This document shows positions 17,627 to 26,021 of a DNA stretch of 64,000 nucleotides, one piece after another (position 1 is the stretch's first letter; each line of letters opens with the position of its first letter). The DNA comes from Actinomycetes bacterium. Its GTDB lineage: Bacteria; Actinomycetota; Acidimicrobiia; Acidimicrobiales; RAAP-2. The stretch covers positions 1-64,000 of the forward strand of contig JAKANY010000004.1 in NCBI GenBank assembly GCA_021823525.1, written 5' to 3'. The notes beneath the pieces are model-generated. The model saw only the letters and a program-made list of their open reading frames with translations. It was not told where the DNA came from and searched no databases. Position numbers and translations under genes: made by a program.

Positions 17627-19033
17627 TCACGCCGGTGTGGCGAGCGCGCTCCCGGCCGCGCGGAGCACGGCCACGACCACGTTGATGACGCGCACGACCG
17701 TGGGCAGGTCGAGCATCTCGTCGATGCCGTGCGCGTTGGACCCAGGCCCCAGCACCCCGGTCGACACGATCTGGACGCCCGGGTACCGCTCGCTGAGGGC
17801 GTGGAGGAACGGGATCGAGCCGCCCTCGCCGACCCACCCCGGCGCGGCGCCGTACGCATCGTCCGCGGCGGCGTCGAGTGCCGTGGTGAGCCACGGGTGC
17901 AACGGGGGCGCGACCCAGCCCGCGCCGGTGCTCGTGACTCGTGCGTGCACCGTCGCACCGCTCGGTGGCGCATCGGTCAGGACCTCGAGCAGGCGGATGG
18001 CGGCGCGGTCCGGATCGACGGTCGGGGGCAGGCGCACGGACAAGACCGCCGTGGTCGAGGGGCGCAGCACGTTGCCGGCGACCTCGGGCGAGGGTGCGCC
18101 GCCCAGCCCGATGATCGACAGCGCCGGTCGCCACGTCTGGGCGAGGACGCGCTCGGCGGGGCTCGTCCCCATGAGTTGGAGGCCGGGAGCGAGCGGGAGG
18201 TCGGCAAAGAGACCGTCGCCGAAAGTCGCGCCCAGCTCCTCGGCGGCACGGCGGTGGGCGTCGGGGATCGGGGCGTGGAACTCGTCGAGCAGGAGGTGGC
18301 CAGTGGCCGCGTCCTCGACCCGGTCGAGCAGCTGGCGCAGGACGCGCGCCGAGGACGGGACGACGCCGCTGGCTAGCCCGCTGTGGAGTCCCTGGGACAG
18401 GACCGTGGCGGTGAGCTCGACGTTGACGAGGCCGCGCAGGCTGCTCGTGAGCCACAGGCGGTCGTAGGTCAGCCCACCGGCGTCGAGGCACACCAGCAGG
18501 GCGACGTCTGCCAGGTCGCCGCGCAGGGCGTCGAGGTACGCCTCGAGGTCGCTGCTGCCGGTCTCTTCGCTGGCCTCGATCAGGACGACGCAGCGCGGGT
18601 GGTCAGCGGCGGTCGCCTCGAGCTCGGCGAGCGCGTGGACCGCCGCGAAGAGCGCGTAGCCGTCATCGGCGACGCCGCGGGCGAAGAGCTGGTCGCCGCG
18701 ACGCACGGGCTCGTAGGGTCCCAGGCCCGCCGACCAGTCGCCCAGCGGGGGCTGCTTGTCGAGGTGACCGTAGAGGACGACGGTCGAGGTCGCCGGGCCG
18801 CGTGCGGGAACGGTGACCGTGAGCACCGGCGTGAGGCTGGGAAGCTGGCGCACCTCGACCTCCGCTCCGGGGAGCATGGTGCGGGTCCACGATGCGAAGA
18901 GGTCGGCGGCGCGGGCGAGCGCCCCGTGCTCCTCCCAGGACGGGTCGAACCCCGGGGACAGGCACGGAATCGTCGCGTACTCAATCAGGACGGGCAGGGC
19001 GGAGCGTTCGAAGTCGGCGAGGGTGACGGGCAC
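17627..19033 (-). CDS. M20 family zinc metallopeptidase (dipeptidase/deacylase-like)
   Basis: A 468-residue M20 peptidase. Metal-site motifs are present: LYGHLDKQP (His, Asp), RGVADDGYALFA (bridging Asp), EASEETGSSDLEAYL (Glu base and ligand), and a C-terminal GSNAHGIDEMLDL carrying the last His. The middle dimerisation insertion is recognisable from about residue 200. Such enzymes remove terminal residues from di- or tripeptides. GTG 19033 is preceded by TAACCT (19046-19041) and seven bases, so a leaderless start is likely. Confidence 0.87.
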   Translation of the reverse strand: MPVTLADFERSALPVLIEYATIPCLSPGFDPSWEEHGALARAADLFASWTRTMLPGAEVEVRQLPSLTPVLTVTVPARGPATSTVVLYGHLDKQPPLGDWSAGLGPYEPVRRGDQLFARGVADDGYALFAAVHALAELEATAADHPRCVVLIEASEETGSSDLEAYLDALRGDLADVALLVCLDAGGLTYDRLWLTSSLRGLVNVELTATVLSQGLHSGLASGVVPSSARVLRQLLDRVEDAATGHLLLDEFHAPIPDAHRRAAEELGATFGDGLFADLPLAPGLQLMGTSPAERVLAQTWRPALSIIGLGGAPSPEVAGNVLRPSTTAVLSVRLPPTVDPDRAAIRLLEVLTDAPPSGATVHARVTSTGAGWVAPPLHPWLTTALDAAADDAYGAAPGWVGEGGSIPFLHALSERYPGVQIVSTGVLGPGSNAHGIDEMLDLPTVVRVINVVVAVLRAAGSALATPA

Positions 19034-19043
19034 GTCGTCGAGG

Positions 19044-19694
19044 TTATCGGGCGCGGCCGGTCGTCTCGAGCGCCCGCCAGCAGTACCACGCGACCGCCGA
19101 GCGGAAGCCCGCGAAGGGGGTGCCGAGCTCACGCAGCTCGCGCTCGGACACGGGTTCGGGCAGCCCGTGGATCCGGCTCCATCCCGCGCGCACGCCGTAG
19201 TCGCCGGTGGGCCAGACGTCGGGGCGCGCCAGGGCGAACAGGAGGTACATGTGCGCCGTCCAGGGACCGACACCGCGGATCTGGGTGACCTCGCGCACGA
19301 CCTCGGCGTCGCTGCGCCGGCCGTGGAGGTCGACGCGCACGCGACCCTCGTGCGCGGCGCTGGCCAGGTCGACCATGGCGCGCGCCTTGGTGCGCGTGAG
19401 GCCGGCGGAACGCAGCCGCTCCGGTCCCAGGGCGAGGAGGCGCTCGGGCGTGACCGAGCCATCCGCGAGCGCGACCAGGCGGCCGTGGATGGCCGCCGCG
19501 GCGGCACCCGCGAGCATCTGGTACGCGATGGACTCGACGAGCGCGGCGAATCGCTGGTCGACGGGCGTGGGTCGGTTCCGGGGCAGTGGTGCCGTGAGGC
19601 TGACCACCGCCGCGAAGGCTGGGTCGATTGCGACGAGGCGGGCTGCGGGATCGTCAGTTCGCCCTCGGGCGGAGCGTACCGGGGTCGGGCTCAC
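19044..19694 (-). CDS. AlkA-like DNA-3-methyladenine glycosylase (HhH-GPD)
   Basis: A 216-residue HhH-GPD glycosylase of base excision repair that removes alkylated purines. The helix-hairpin-helix with Gly/Pro loop reads IRGVGPWTAHMYLLFAL, followed by the catalytic Asp in PTGDYGVRAG. There are no iron-sulfur Cys residues, as expected for the AlkA branch. The GTG start overlaps the LysR stop by four bases, so the two are co-translated; whether the regulator controls repair is unknown. Confidence 0.87.
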   Translation of the reverse strand: MSPTPVRSARGRTDDPAARLVAIDPAFAAVVSLTAPLPRNRPTPVDQRFAALVESIAYQMLAGAAAAAIHGRLVALADGSVTPERLLALGPERLRSAGLTRTKARAMVDLASAAHEGRVRVDLHGRRSDAEVVREVTQIRGVGPWTAHMYLLFALARPDVWPTGDYGVRAGWSRIHGLPEPVSERELRELGTPFAGFRSAVAWYCWRALETTGRAR

Positions 19695-20599
19695 GAGGGG
19701 ATGTAGACGCCGTCGGGAGCGGTCGCGGTGCGCACGACGTCGTGCAGGAGACGCTGGACCGCACGCACCGGCGCCGCGGGGAAGCCGAAGCGTCGGGTCG
19801 CCAGGCTGACGCGCCGCAGGGCGATCCCCTCGATGTGCACGCTGGTGAAGGTCGACCGGAGATGGCTCGAGAGCATGGTGGCCGGCAGGATCGCGGGTCC
19901 GTAGCCGTCGAAGGTGAGCGAGGCGATCGTGCGCAACCCGTCGAGCTCGACGATGGGCTGCAAGGTGACGCCCCCGCGCGCGGCGGCCTCGTCGATCTCG
20001 CGGCGCAGGGGAGTGCCCGTCAGCGGCAGCAGCAGGGGGAGGGTCGCGAGCTCCTCGAACGTCACGGTGCGCTGGGAGGCCAGAGGGTGCGTGCGCTCCA
20101 CGATGAGGACGAGGTCCTCGCTGAACAGGTCGCTCTCGATGAGTTCGGGAGCGGCGGCGGGCCAGGCGAGGACGGCCAGATCGAGCTGACCGTTCACGAC
20201 GCGTGGCTCGAGGGCCGAGTTCGTGCCCTCGCTGATGCGCAGCGCCACGCCCGGGAAGCTGCCTCGCTGGGCGTCCAGGAGGAGGGGGACGATCCAGCGT
20301 CCCGCGGTGCCGATCATGCCGAGGTTCACGTCGCCGCGGATGTCGGCGCGCAGCTCGGACACGTCGGCCGCGATGGCGCGCAGCTCGCCGAGGATGCGCC
20401 GCGCCCGGCCCACCACGACGTCCCCGGACTCGGTCAGCTTCCCGGTCGCGCGGTCCACGAGCTCGGTGGCCAGCTCCGCCTCGAGTCGAGCGATCCGCGT
20501 CGAGATGTTGGACTGGACGGTGCCCAAGGCGTCCGCGGCGCGCGAGAACGTCCCGTGGTCGGCGATCCCCACGAGGGCCTCGAGCTGGCGGATGTCCAT
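19691..20599 (-). CDS. LysR-family transcriptional regulator
   Basis: A 302-residue LTTR with an N-terminal winged helix-turn-helix (residues about 3-60; LEALVGIADHGTFSRAADALGTVQSNISTRI) and a C-terminal effector-binding domain (about 90-295). The ATG is preceded by TAGACT (20611-20606) and six bases, so the mRNA is probably leaderless. The adjacent 6C RNA gene lies on the opposite strand about 70 bases upstream, so the regulator could bind the intervening DNA. Confidence 0.92.
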   Translation of the reverse strand: MDIRQLEALVGIADHGTFSRAADALGTVQSNISTRIARLEAELATELVDRATGKLTESGDVVVGRARRILGELRAIAADVSELRADIRGDVNLGMIGTAGRWIVPLLLDAQRGSFPGVALRISEGTNSALEPRVVNGQLDLAVLAWPAAAPELIESDLFSEDLVLIVERTHPLASQRTVTFEELATLPLLLPLTGTPLRREIDEAAARGGVTLQPIVELDGLRTIASLTFDGYGPAILPATMLSSHLRSTFTSVHIEGIALRRVSLATRRFGFPAAPVRAVQRLLHDVVRTATAPDGVYIPS

Positions 20600-20669
20600 G
20601 CATCGAGTCTACAGATGGGAAGTATCTATTCCATTGCGTTGTGGCATACGTCGCGGGGCGGCATACTGG

Positions 20670-20755
20670 ATGAAGCCTCCTCACCGCGAATCCCCCCCTC
20701 GAAGTGAGAACAGGTTTTGCGAAAGGGCCAGCCTCCCCCCGGCTGGCCCTTTCGT
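20670..20755 (+). ncRNA. 6C small RNA
   Basis: Two stem-loops with C-rich loops match the actinobacterial 6C RNA design. Hairpin 1: CTCAC (20680-20684) with GTGAG (20704-20708), an inner CGA/TCG pairing, and a loop containing seven C. Hairpin 2: the 13-base arm at 20721-20733 with that at 20741-20753, loop TCCCCCC, followed by a T-rich tail and so doubling as terminator. A CATACT -10-like box at 20662-20667 with TTGTGG about 17 bases upstream would start transcription near 20672. In actinobacteria 6C RNA base-pairs with mRNAs through the C-rich loops. Both ends are estimates. Confidence 0.85.
20721..20753 (+). terminator. intrinsic terminator forming the 3' hairpin of the 6C RNA
   Basis: A perfect 13-base stem (arms 20721-20733 and 20741-20753) with a seven-base TCCCCCC loop, the strongest hairpin seen in the window. 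The end is T-containing (CCCTTTCG) but lacks a long T run. It ends the 6C RNA and insulates the murT promoter at 20789. Confidence 0.8.
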
Positions 20756-20801
20756 GCTGTTACCGGGGAGTCGCAGGCGCGGGCTTGTTAGCGTGAGTCC
20801 C

Positions 20802-22004
20802 GTGAGACTGTCGCAGTGGCGCACCGGCCTGGCGGTCGTGGCGGTGCGAGCGGTCAATGGGGTGTCGCGGCGTGCGGGGCGTGGTGCCGGGACCGTCGCC
20901 GGGGGCAACGCGGGCCTCGGGATCGATCCTCATCTCCTGGAGCGACTGGCGCGTGGTCGGGAGATCGCGCTGATCAGCGGCACGAACGGCAAGACCACGA
21001 CGACCGCGATGGTCACGCGGGGGTGGGGCGTCCCGGTCGCGACGAACGGCACCGGGGCCAACATGCCCGCCGGGCACGTCGCGGCGCTCGTCGCGTCGCG
21101 CGCTCCCCACGCCGCCCTCGAGTGCGACGAGCGCTGGCTGCCCGAGGTCGTCGATCAGCTGGCCCCGCGCGTGGTCGTCCTGCTCAACCTGTCGCGGGAC
21201 CAGCTCGACCGGGCCGCCGAGGTGCGGCGCCTCGCTGAGCGGTGGCGCGAGGTCCTCGGGACCGGGGAGTTCGTCGTCGTGGCCAACGCCAGCGATCCCC
21301 TCGTTGCCTACGCGGCCGGCACCGCGCCGCACGTCCACTGGTGCGCGGCCCCCACCACCTGGACGCTTGACGCCCGCTCGTGCCCCGCGTGCACCCGCGA
21401 GCTGATGTCGGGGCCCGAGGGCTGGCGCTGCAGTTGCGGGTTCGCGCAGCCGCCGGCGGCGAGCTACCTCGAGGAAGGGGACGCCGTCGTGCGCGGCACC
21501 CCGGTGCCCCTGGCGCTCGGCCTGCCGGGCCGCGTGAATCGGGGCAACGCGCTGCTGGCGCTGGCGGCGCTGAGCGAGCTCGGCATCGAACCCAGCGCCG
21601 CGGCCCCCCGGCTCGCAGCCCTGCGCGAGGTCGAGGGTCGCTACGGCGTCACGGAGATCGGCGGTCAGCCGGTGCGCCTGCTCCTGGCCAAGAATCCGGC
21701 GGGCTTCGCCGCGCAGCTCGAGGACCAGGCGCAGGGGTCCGGCCCCTTGTGGATCGCCATCAACGACGGGGTGGCCGATGGACGCGACCCGTCGTGGCTC
21801 TACGACGTCCCCTTCGAGCAGATCCGCGGACGCCCGGTGTGGTGCCTGGGGAGCCGGCGGCTCGACCTCGCCACGCGGCTCTGGTACGGGGGGGTGGAGG
21901 CGACCGTCGTCGAGGGCGCGCTGCCCCGTCACGACGGCGTCATCGACGTGCTGGCCAACTACACGGCGTTCCAGGACCTGCGTCGCGGGGTGGTGGCGCC
22001 GTGA
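20802..22004 (+). CDS. murT: lipid II isoglutaminyl synthase, Mur-ligase subunit
   Basis: MurT with GatD amidates the alpha-carboxyl of D-Glu in the lipid II stem peptide. The 400-residue product shows the Mur-ligase P-loop (GTNGKTTTTAM, about 57-67), a central domain with CPACTREL...CSCG, the Cys4 zinc ribbon particular to MurT, and a C-terminal domain (DUF1727). GTG 20802 stands seven bases after TAGCGT (20789-20794), the leaderless pattern. The stop overlaps the gatD start by three bases. Confidence 0.93.
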   Translation: MRLSQWRTGLAVVAVRAVNGVSRRAGRGAGTVAGGNAGLGIDPHLLERLARGREIALISGTNGKTTTTAMVTRGWGVPVATNGTGANMPAGHVAALVASRAPHAALECDERWLPEVVDQLAPRVVVLLNLSRDQLDRAAEVRRLAERWREVLGTGEFVVVANASDPLVAYAAGTAPHVHWCAAPTTWTLDARSCPACTRELMSGPEGWRCSCGFAQPPAASYLEEGDAVVRGTPVPLALGLPGRVNRGNALLALAALSELGIEPSAAAPRLAALREVEGRYGVTEIGGQPVRLLLAKNPAGFAAQLEDQAQGSGPLWIAINDGVADGRDPSWLYDVPFEQIRGRPVWCLGSRRLDLATRLWYGGVEATVVEGALPRHDGVIDVLANYTAFQDLRRGVVAP

Positions 22005-22684
22005 GGATCGCCGTCGTGTTCCCCGAGCTGCTCGGCACCTACGGGGACGGCGGCAACGCCCTGGTCCTGTCCGAGCGCCTGGTCCGACGGGGACGGTCCG
22101 CATCCGTGACCGCGATCGCCCCGGGCGACGTCTTCCCGGAGGCGGACCTGTACCTCCTGGGAGGGGGCGAGGACGGTCCCCAGCGGCTGGCGGCGGATCT
22201 CCTCGCCGCGTCGAGCCTGCGGGCGCGCGTCGCCGACGGGGCCAGCGTGTTCGCGGTGTGCGCGGGGCTCCAGCTGCTCGGCACCTCGTTCGCCGTCGAG
22301 GGAGACGCCGTGTATCCCGGACTGGACCTGGTGCCCGCGACGACGGTGCGGGGCCCCGCGCGCGCCGTGGGTGACGCGGCGACGCGCGTTGGGGGGCGCA
22401 TCGTCGTCGGGTTCGAGAACCATGGGGGCGTCACCCACCTCGGTGCCGGACTCGCGCCTCTGGGAGAGGTCGTCGTGGGCCACGGCAACGATGCCGCCCA
22501 CGACGGATTCCGCGCGGGCCGCGTGTGGGCGACCTACCTGCACGGGCCGGTGCTCGCGCAGAACCCGTGGCTGGCCGACGAGGTCCTGAGCTCGGTGCTC
22601 GGCGAGCGGCTCGAGCCCCTGGCGAGCGTGGCCGACGCGCTCTACGAGGCGCGCTGCGCGCGCCTCAGGGCGATGGAGGCCTGA
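22001..22684 (+). CDS. gatD: lipid II isoglutaminyl synthase, glutaminase subunit
   Basis: A 227-residue CobB/CobQ-type glutamine amidotransferase that releases ammonia for MurT. Cys87 (AVCAGLQLLG) and His181 (ATYLHGPVL) are the catalytic residues; an LLGGGEDGPQ segment forms the oxyanion region. The start GTG is embedded in the murT stop (GTGA). The last 20 bases overlap the convergent acyltransferase gene. Confidence 0.93.
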   Translation: MRIAVVFPELLGTYGDGGNALVLSERLVRRGRSASVTAIAPGDVFPEADLYLLGGGEDGPQRLAADLLAASSLRARVADGASVFAVCAGLQLLGTSFAVEGDAVYPGLDLVPATTVRGPARAVGDAATRVGGRIVVGFENHGGVTHLGAGLAPLGEVVVGHGNDAAHDGFRAGRVWATYLHGPVLAQNPWLADEVLSSVLGERLEPLASVADALYEARCARLRAMEA

Positions 22685-23399
22685 CGCCGTAGGTCGGGTC
22701 CCCGCTGACCTCACGACCGAGCTGGGCCACCGCGCCCTCGATGCGCGCGCCGAAGCGGCGCAGGTTCTCGCCCTCGCCGAAGCGGATCGGGTCGCCGAAG
22801 GCCACGATGACGTGGTGCCGGCGCCGGCTGGGCGCGGTGGTGAAGCGCGGGGCCTTCGCGTACTTCGGGCCCCGGATCCAGGCGGCGTCGTGCAGGTACG
22901 TGGGCACGACCACCGCTCCGGTGCGTTCGGCCAGGTAGGCGGCGCCGCCCTTGAACTCGCGCAGCTCGCCCGTCGGGGTGCGCCCGCCTTCGGGGTAGAT
23001 CAGGAGGTTCCAGCCCTGCTCGAGGAGGTCCTGGGCGATCTGGGCGCTGCGGCGGTTCACGCGGTGGCGGTCGATGGGGATCGCGTTGAACGCGAAGACC
23101 GTGCGCACCGCGATCATCCACGACATGAAGAAGCTGTCCATCGCGGCGGCCACGACCGTGTGGTGGCGCACGCGTGCGGGCAGCGCGCTGAGCAGCAGGG
23201 GCGTGTCGAGGTGGCTCGTGTGGTTGGCGGCGAAGATGACGGGCGACGTGGTGGGGAGGCCCTCGCGGCCGCGCACCTCGAGGGTCGCGATGTAGCGCAT
23301 GTAGGGGGCCATGAAGGCGCCGTGGAGCGCGCTGCGCGCAGTGCGCACAACGCGGCCGCGACTCCACGCGGTGGGGAAATCGAGACCCAGCTTCACCAC
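22665..23399 (-). CDS. 1-acyl-sn-glycerol-3-phosphate acyltransferase family (PlsC-like)
   Basis: The protein of about 244 residues carries the acyltransferase motifs NHTSHLD (NHxxxxD catalytic dyad), an FNAIPIDRH region and YPEGGRTP. It would acylate lysophosphatidate or a related lysolipid at the inner face of the membrane. The start is uncertain: TTG 23408, GTG 23405 and GTG 23399 are in frame. I chose GTG 23399 because TAACTT (23412-23407) stands seven bases before it, as at other leaderless starts here. Confidence 0.82.
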   Translation of the reverse strand: MVKLGLDFPTAWSRGRVVRTARSALHGAFMAPYMRYIATLEVRGREGLPTTSPVIFAANHTSHLDTPLLLSALPARVRHHTVVAAAMDSFFMSWMIAVRTVFAFNAIPIDRHRVNRRSAQIAQDLLEQGWNLLIYPEGGRTPTGELREFKGGAAYLAERTGAVVVPTYLHDAAWIRGPKYAKAPRFTTAPSRRRHHVIVAFGDPIRFGEGENLRRFGARIEGAVAQLGREVSGDPTYGVRPPSP

Positions 23400-23409
23400 G
23401 GACACCAAG

Positions 23410-24039
23410 TTACTTACGACGGGAGGGCTTTTTCGGGGTGTAGCGCTTGGATGCGCTCGGGGCGGCGGGTCGGGACGGGCTGACCGGCCCCTTCGAGCCC
23501 CGCTGGGAGCGGCGGGTGGCGCGGCGCGCGTCGGCCGCCTCGCGCGCGCGGCGCGAGGAGCCCACGAACGTGGCGTCGCCGTACTTCTGGAGCCGGAACG
23601 CGCGGACGATGTACCAGCCGCCCACGAGGATGAACGGGAAGCCCGCGGTGCCCAGAGCCAGGCCCAGCAGCAGGGCGCTGCCCGCGACGAAGGCGCGGCG
23701 CCGGCGTGCGGTGAAGAGCGCGATGACCCCCGCGAGGATGAGGATCTCGAGGAACTGGGGGAGCCAGTCCAGCGGGTGGGTCACCTCGTTCCACGTGCAC
23801 GTGCCCTTGACCAGGTGGTAGTTCGCCGGGCAGCCCGTGGCGGTGCGCGCCGTGTGGTGGGTGACGATCGTGTTGTGCAGCAGGTGAGGAGCGATGATGG
23901 CGGCGAGGGCCACCGCGACGGCCGCCGCGACCCAGCCGACCTTGCGCTCGAGGTCGTCCATGCCCAGGACCACGCTGCGCGGCACGGCCGAGCGCCGCCG
24001 TCGTCCCTCGGCGGGCGGTGGAGTGGAGGCATCAGACAC
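23410..24039 (-). CDS. hypothetical membrane protein with basic C-terminal tail
   Basis: A 209-residue protein with about three hydrophobic segments (residues roughly 34-52, 95-110 and 115-142), a short loop containing two Cys (GCPANYHLVKGTCTW, about 68-82) that would face outward and could form a disulfide, and a long Lys/Arg/Ser-rich tail in the cytoplasm. I do not recognise it. GTG 24039 is preceded by TAGCCT and six bases, supporting this start. It lies just upstream of tRNA-Val on the other strand. Confidence 0.7.
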   Translation of the reverse strand: MSDASTPPPAEGRRRRSAVPRSVVLGMDDLERKVGWVAAAVAVALAAIIAPHLLHNTIVTHHTARTATGCPANYHLVKGTCTWNEVTHPLDWLPQFLEILILAGVIALFTARRRRAFVAGSALLLGLALGTAGFPFILVGGWYIVRAFRLQKYGDATFVGSSRRAREAADARRATRRSQRGSKGPVSPSRPAAPSASKRYTPKKPSRRK

Positions 24040-24088
24040 GCGAGCAGGCTACAGCGTCGTCCCATGGGTTCGAGTGGTCCCGCCTTGG

Positions 24089-24094
24089 TAGCAT
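24089..24094 (+). promoter_or_regulatory. -10 element of the tRNA-Val gene
   Basis: TAGCAT ends nine bases before the first tRNA base, a usual distance from -10 to a tRNA 5' leader. No strong -35 is visible about 17 bases upstream. Confidence 0.5.
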
Positions 24095-24103
24095 GGTCGC
24101 TCC

Positions 24104-24177
24104 GGGCGCTTAGCTCAGTTGGTTAGAGCGCAGCCTTCACACGGCTGAGGTCACAGGTTCGAGTCCTGTAGCGCCCA
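24104..24177 (+). tRNA. tRNA-Val, anticodon CAC
   Basis: A complete cloverleaf of 74 bases: acceptor stem GGGCGCT/AGCGCCC, D arm GCTC...GAGC, anticodon stem CAGCC/GGCTG around the seven-base loop TTCACAC (anticodon CAC at 34-36), T arm ACAGG/CCTGT with TTCGAGT loop, discriminator A. Only CC follows before the sequence diverges, so the full CCA is not encoded. Its 3' half, from 24137 on, is overlapped on the opposite strand by the integrase gene end, marking it as the insertion site of the element to its right. Confidence 0.97.
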
Positions 24178-25672
24178 CCGACCGGGACGGTGCGCGAACC
24201 GCATCGCCCGCCATGGTGTCGCCCGCCAAAGGCACGCGAAAGACGGGCTGGATGGCGTTGCGGCTATCTACACGAATTTCGTGGATGAGGGCCTGCAGGA
24301 GCGATTTGACCACGGCTGGTGAGCCTTCGGCGATGGCCTCGTTCACTCGGTCTCGCAGTGTCGCGAGTTCCTCGGGTGATGCGCACGTGATGTCGGCCTG
24401 TTCCATCTCCTCGTTCAGTTCTTCGCGGCGGACTCGAAGGATCGTGGCGCGCGTGGCGAGTTCCTTCACTCGTTCACCGCACAGTGCCTCGGGCATGGAG
24501 CCCGACTCGAAGGCTCGCAGGTAGCGGTCAACACTGGCGTCGACTTTGGCGAGTTCGTTGGTGACGGCTTGTAGTTCGTCGTCGTGGCGCGAATGACCGT
24601 CGCGGGCTTGGAGTTGCGCTTGGCCAACGGCGGCGCGAAAGAGGTCCGAGTCCTCGTAGGCGGCGAGGAGCGATTCGATGATGGCGCTATCGAGCACGTC
24701 GGCGGGCAGCCGGTCGGCGTTGCAGGTTTTGGTGCCGTAGCGCTGGCGTGAGCCGCACGTGTAATACCGGTAGGTCTCGTTGCGACCGGTCGCGCGCGTG
24801 CCGCTGAAGCGCTGGCCGCAATTGTTGCAGACCACGAGTCCCGTGAGCAGGTAGTCCGAGGCGTTGGTCGCGCGTTTAGAGGTGTCCTCTGCGCGCTCGT
24901 CGAGGATCACCTGTGCGGCGGCGAAGAGTTCTTCGTCAATAAGGGCGCGATGGCTGCCGTCACACCACCCGTCGCGGTAGCGGACCTGGCCCAAGTAGAC
25001 GCGACTGCGCAGCACCGTGAGCACGGACTTGAACGACCAGGGGCGGCCTGATCGCGTCACCAGGCCCGCACTGTTGAGCCAGTTGGCGACGGCGTGACTG
25101 CCGAGGTGCTGGTTCGCGTAGAGGTTAAAGAGCACCGGCACGAGGGGTGCTTCGACCTCATCGACGCTAAGGCGACCCTCGCCCTTCACCGCGCGGTAGC
25201 CGTAGGGGGCGACGCCACCGCACCAGCCGCCGAGACTGGCCTTGCGGTCCATGCCCGCGATCACGCGGTCAATAATCGTCGCGCGCTCGAACTCGGCGAA
25301 GACCCCGAGCATCTGGACCATCATGCGCCCGGCCGGTGACGTGGTGTCGAAGGGTTCGGTCGCCGAGCGAAAGCCCACGTTCACCCCGTCGAGGGTCTCC
25401 AATATCTCGGCGAGTCCGCGCACGCTGCGCGAGAGTCGATCCACCCGGTAGACGAGCAGGAGATCGAACTTTCCGGCCTTCGCGGCGCGCAGCGCACCGT
25501 TGAGGCCCGGTCGCTCTAACTTCGCCCCCGACATCTGGTCGGTGAAGGTGGAAACCAACTCCCAGTCCTCTTGGCTCGCGACGTAGTTGCTGAGCTTCTC
25601 GGACTGCGCGCCGAGCGAGTAGGGCTGGTTGACCTCGTCGGTCGAAATCCGGGTGTAGGTGGCGATGCGCAC
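24137..25672 (-). CDS. int: large serine recombinase (integrase)
   Basis: A 511-residue serine integrase. N-terminal resolvase domain about 1-145 with the nucleophile in YTRIST (Ser8) and the DRLSRS motif; recombinase domain about 160-260; zinc-ribbon Cys at CNNCG and YYTCGSRQRYGTKTC (about 290-330); a coiled-coil-rich C-terminal part (about 370-450). It catalyses integration and, with a directionality factor, excision. GTG 25672 follows GAGGAGAG. The last 14 codons (peptide ending GATGLEPVTSAV) are read antisense from the 3' half of tRNA-Val, so the stop codon is supplied by the tRNA gene. Confidence 0.93.
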   Translation of the reverse strand: MRIATYTRISTDEVNQPYSLGAQSEKLSNYVASQEDWELVSTFTDQMSGAKLERPGLNGALRAAKAGKFDLLLVYRVDRLSRSVRGLAEILETLDGVNVGFRSATEPFDTTSPAGRMMVQMLGVFAEFERATIIDRVIAGMDRKASLGGWCGGVAPYGYRAVKGEGRLSVDEVEAPLVPVLFNLYANQHLGSHAVANWLNSAGLVTRSGRPWSFKSVLTVLRSRVYLGQVRYRDGWCDGSHRALIDEELFAAAQVILDERAEDTSKRATNASDYLLTGLVVCNNCGQRFSGTRATGRNETYRYYTCGSRQRYGTKTCNADRLPADVLDSAIIESLLAAYEDSDLFRAAVGQAQLQARDGHSRHDDELQAVTNELAKVDASVDRYLRAFESGSMPEALCGERVKELATRATILRVRREELNEEMEQADITCASPEELATLRDRVNEAIAEGSPAVVKSLLQALIHEIRVDSRNAIQPVFRVPLAGDTMAGDAVRAPSRSVGATGLEPVTSAV

Positions 25673-25736
25673 GGCTCTCTCCTCAATCGGTGTCGGTGGA
25701 CACCACTTCAAACACGCTGAACGTCCACGTTGCTAG

Positions 25737-26021
25737 TCAACCATGCGTCGACGCTGTGACATCGGAGGGTTCGCCCGCGGCACCGGTGGCGCTGCGCAGA
25801 CCCTGGACGAGCACGGACCCGAGGAGTGTCGCGAGTGCGGTGGTGGCGCGAATCTCGTCGGCGTTCGAGAGATCGACGAAGACGGGTGCGTTGATGCACA
25901 GCGAAACCGAGGCGTTGTCCTTCGGGGTCGTTGGTCGAGGGGGCTGCACGGGTCGGCCAGGTCCGGGGCCACGAGAACCGGGGTAGTCGACCTTCGGACG
26001 GGGGTTCTTGCGTGACGTCAC
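25737..26021 (-). CDS. small hypothetical protein between rep and int
   Basis: A 94-residue protein with a Pro/Gly/Arg-rich N-terminal third (about 1-33) and a more ordered remainder (VFVDLSNADEIRATTALATLLGSVLVQGL). Its ATG overlaps the rep stop by four bases, so it is a deliberate member of the rep-int transcript. In AICEs this position often holds an excisionase, but I see no helix-turn-helix, so that role is only a possibility; it could instead be a directionality factor for the serine integrase. Confidence 0.6.
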   Translation of the reverse strand: MTSRKNPRPKVDYPGSRGPGPGRPVQPPRPTTPKDNASVSLCINAPVFVDLSNADEIRATTALATLLGSVLVQGLRSATGAAGEPSDVTASTHG

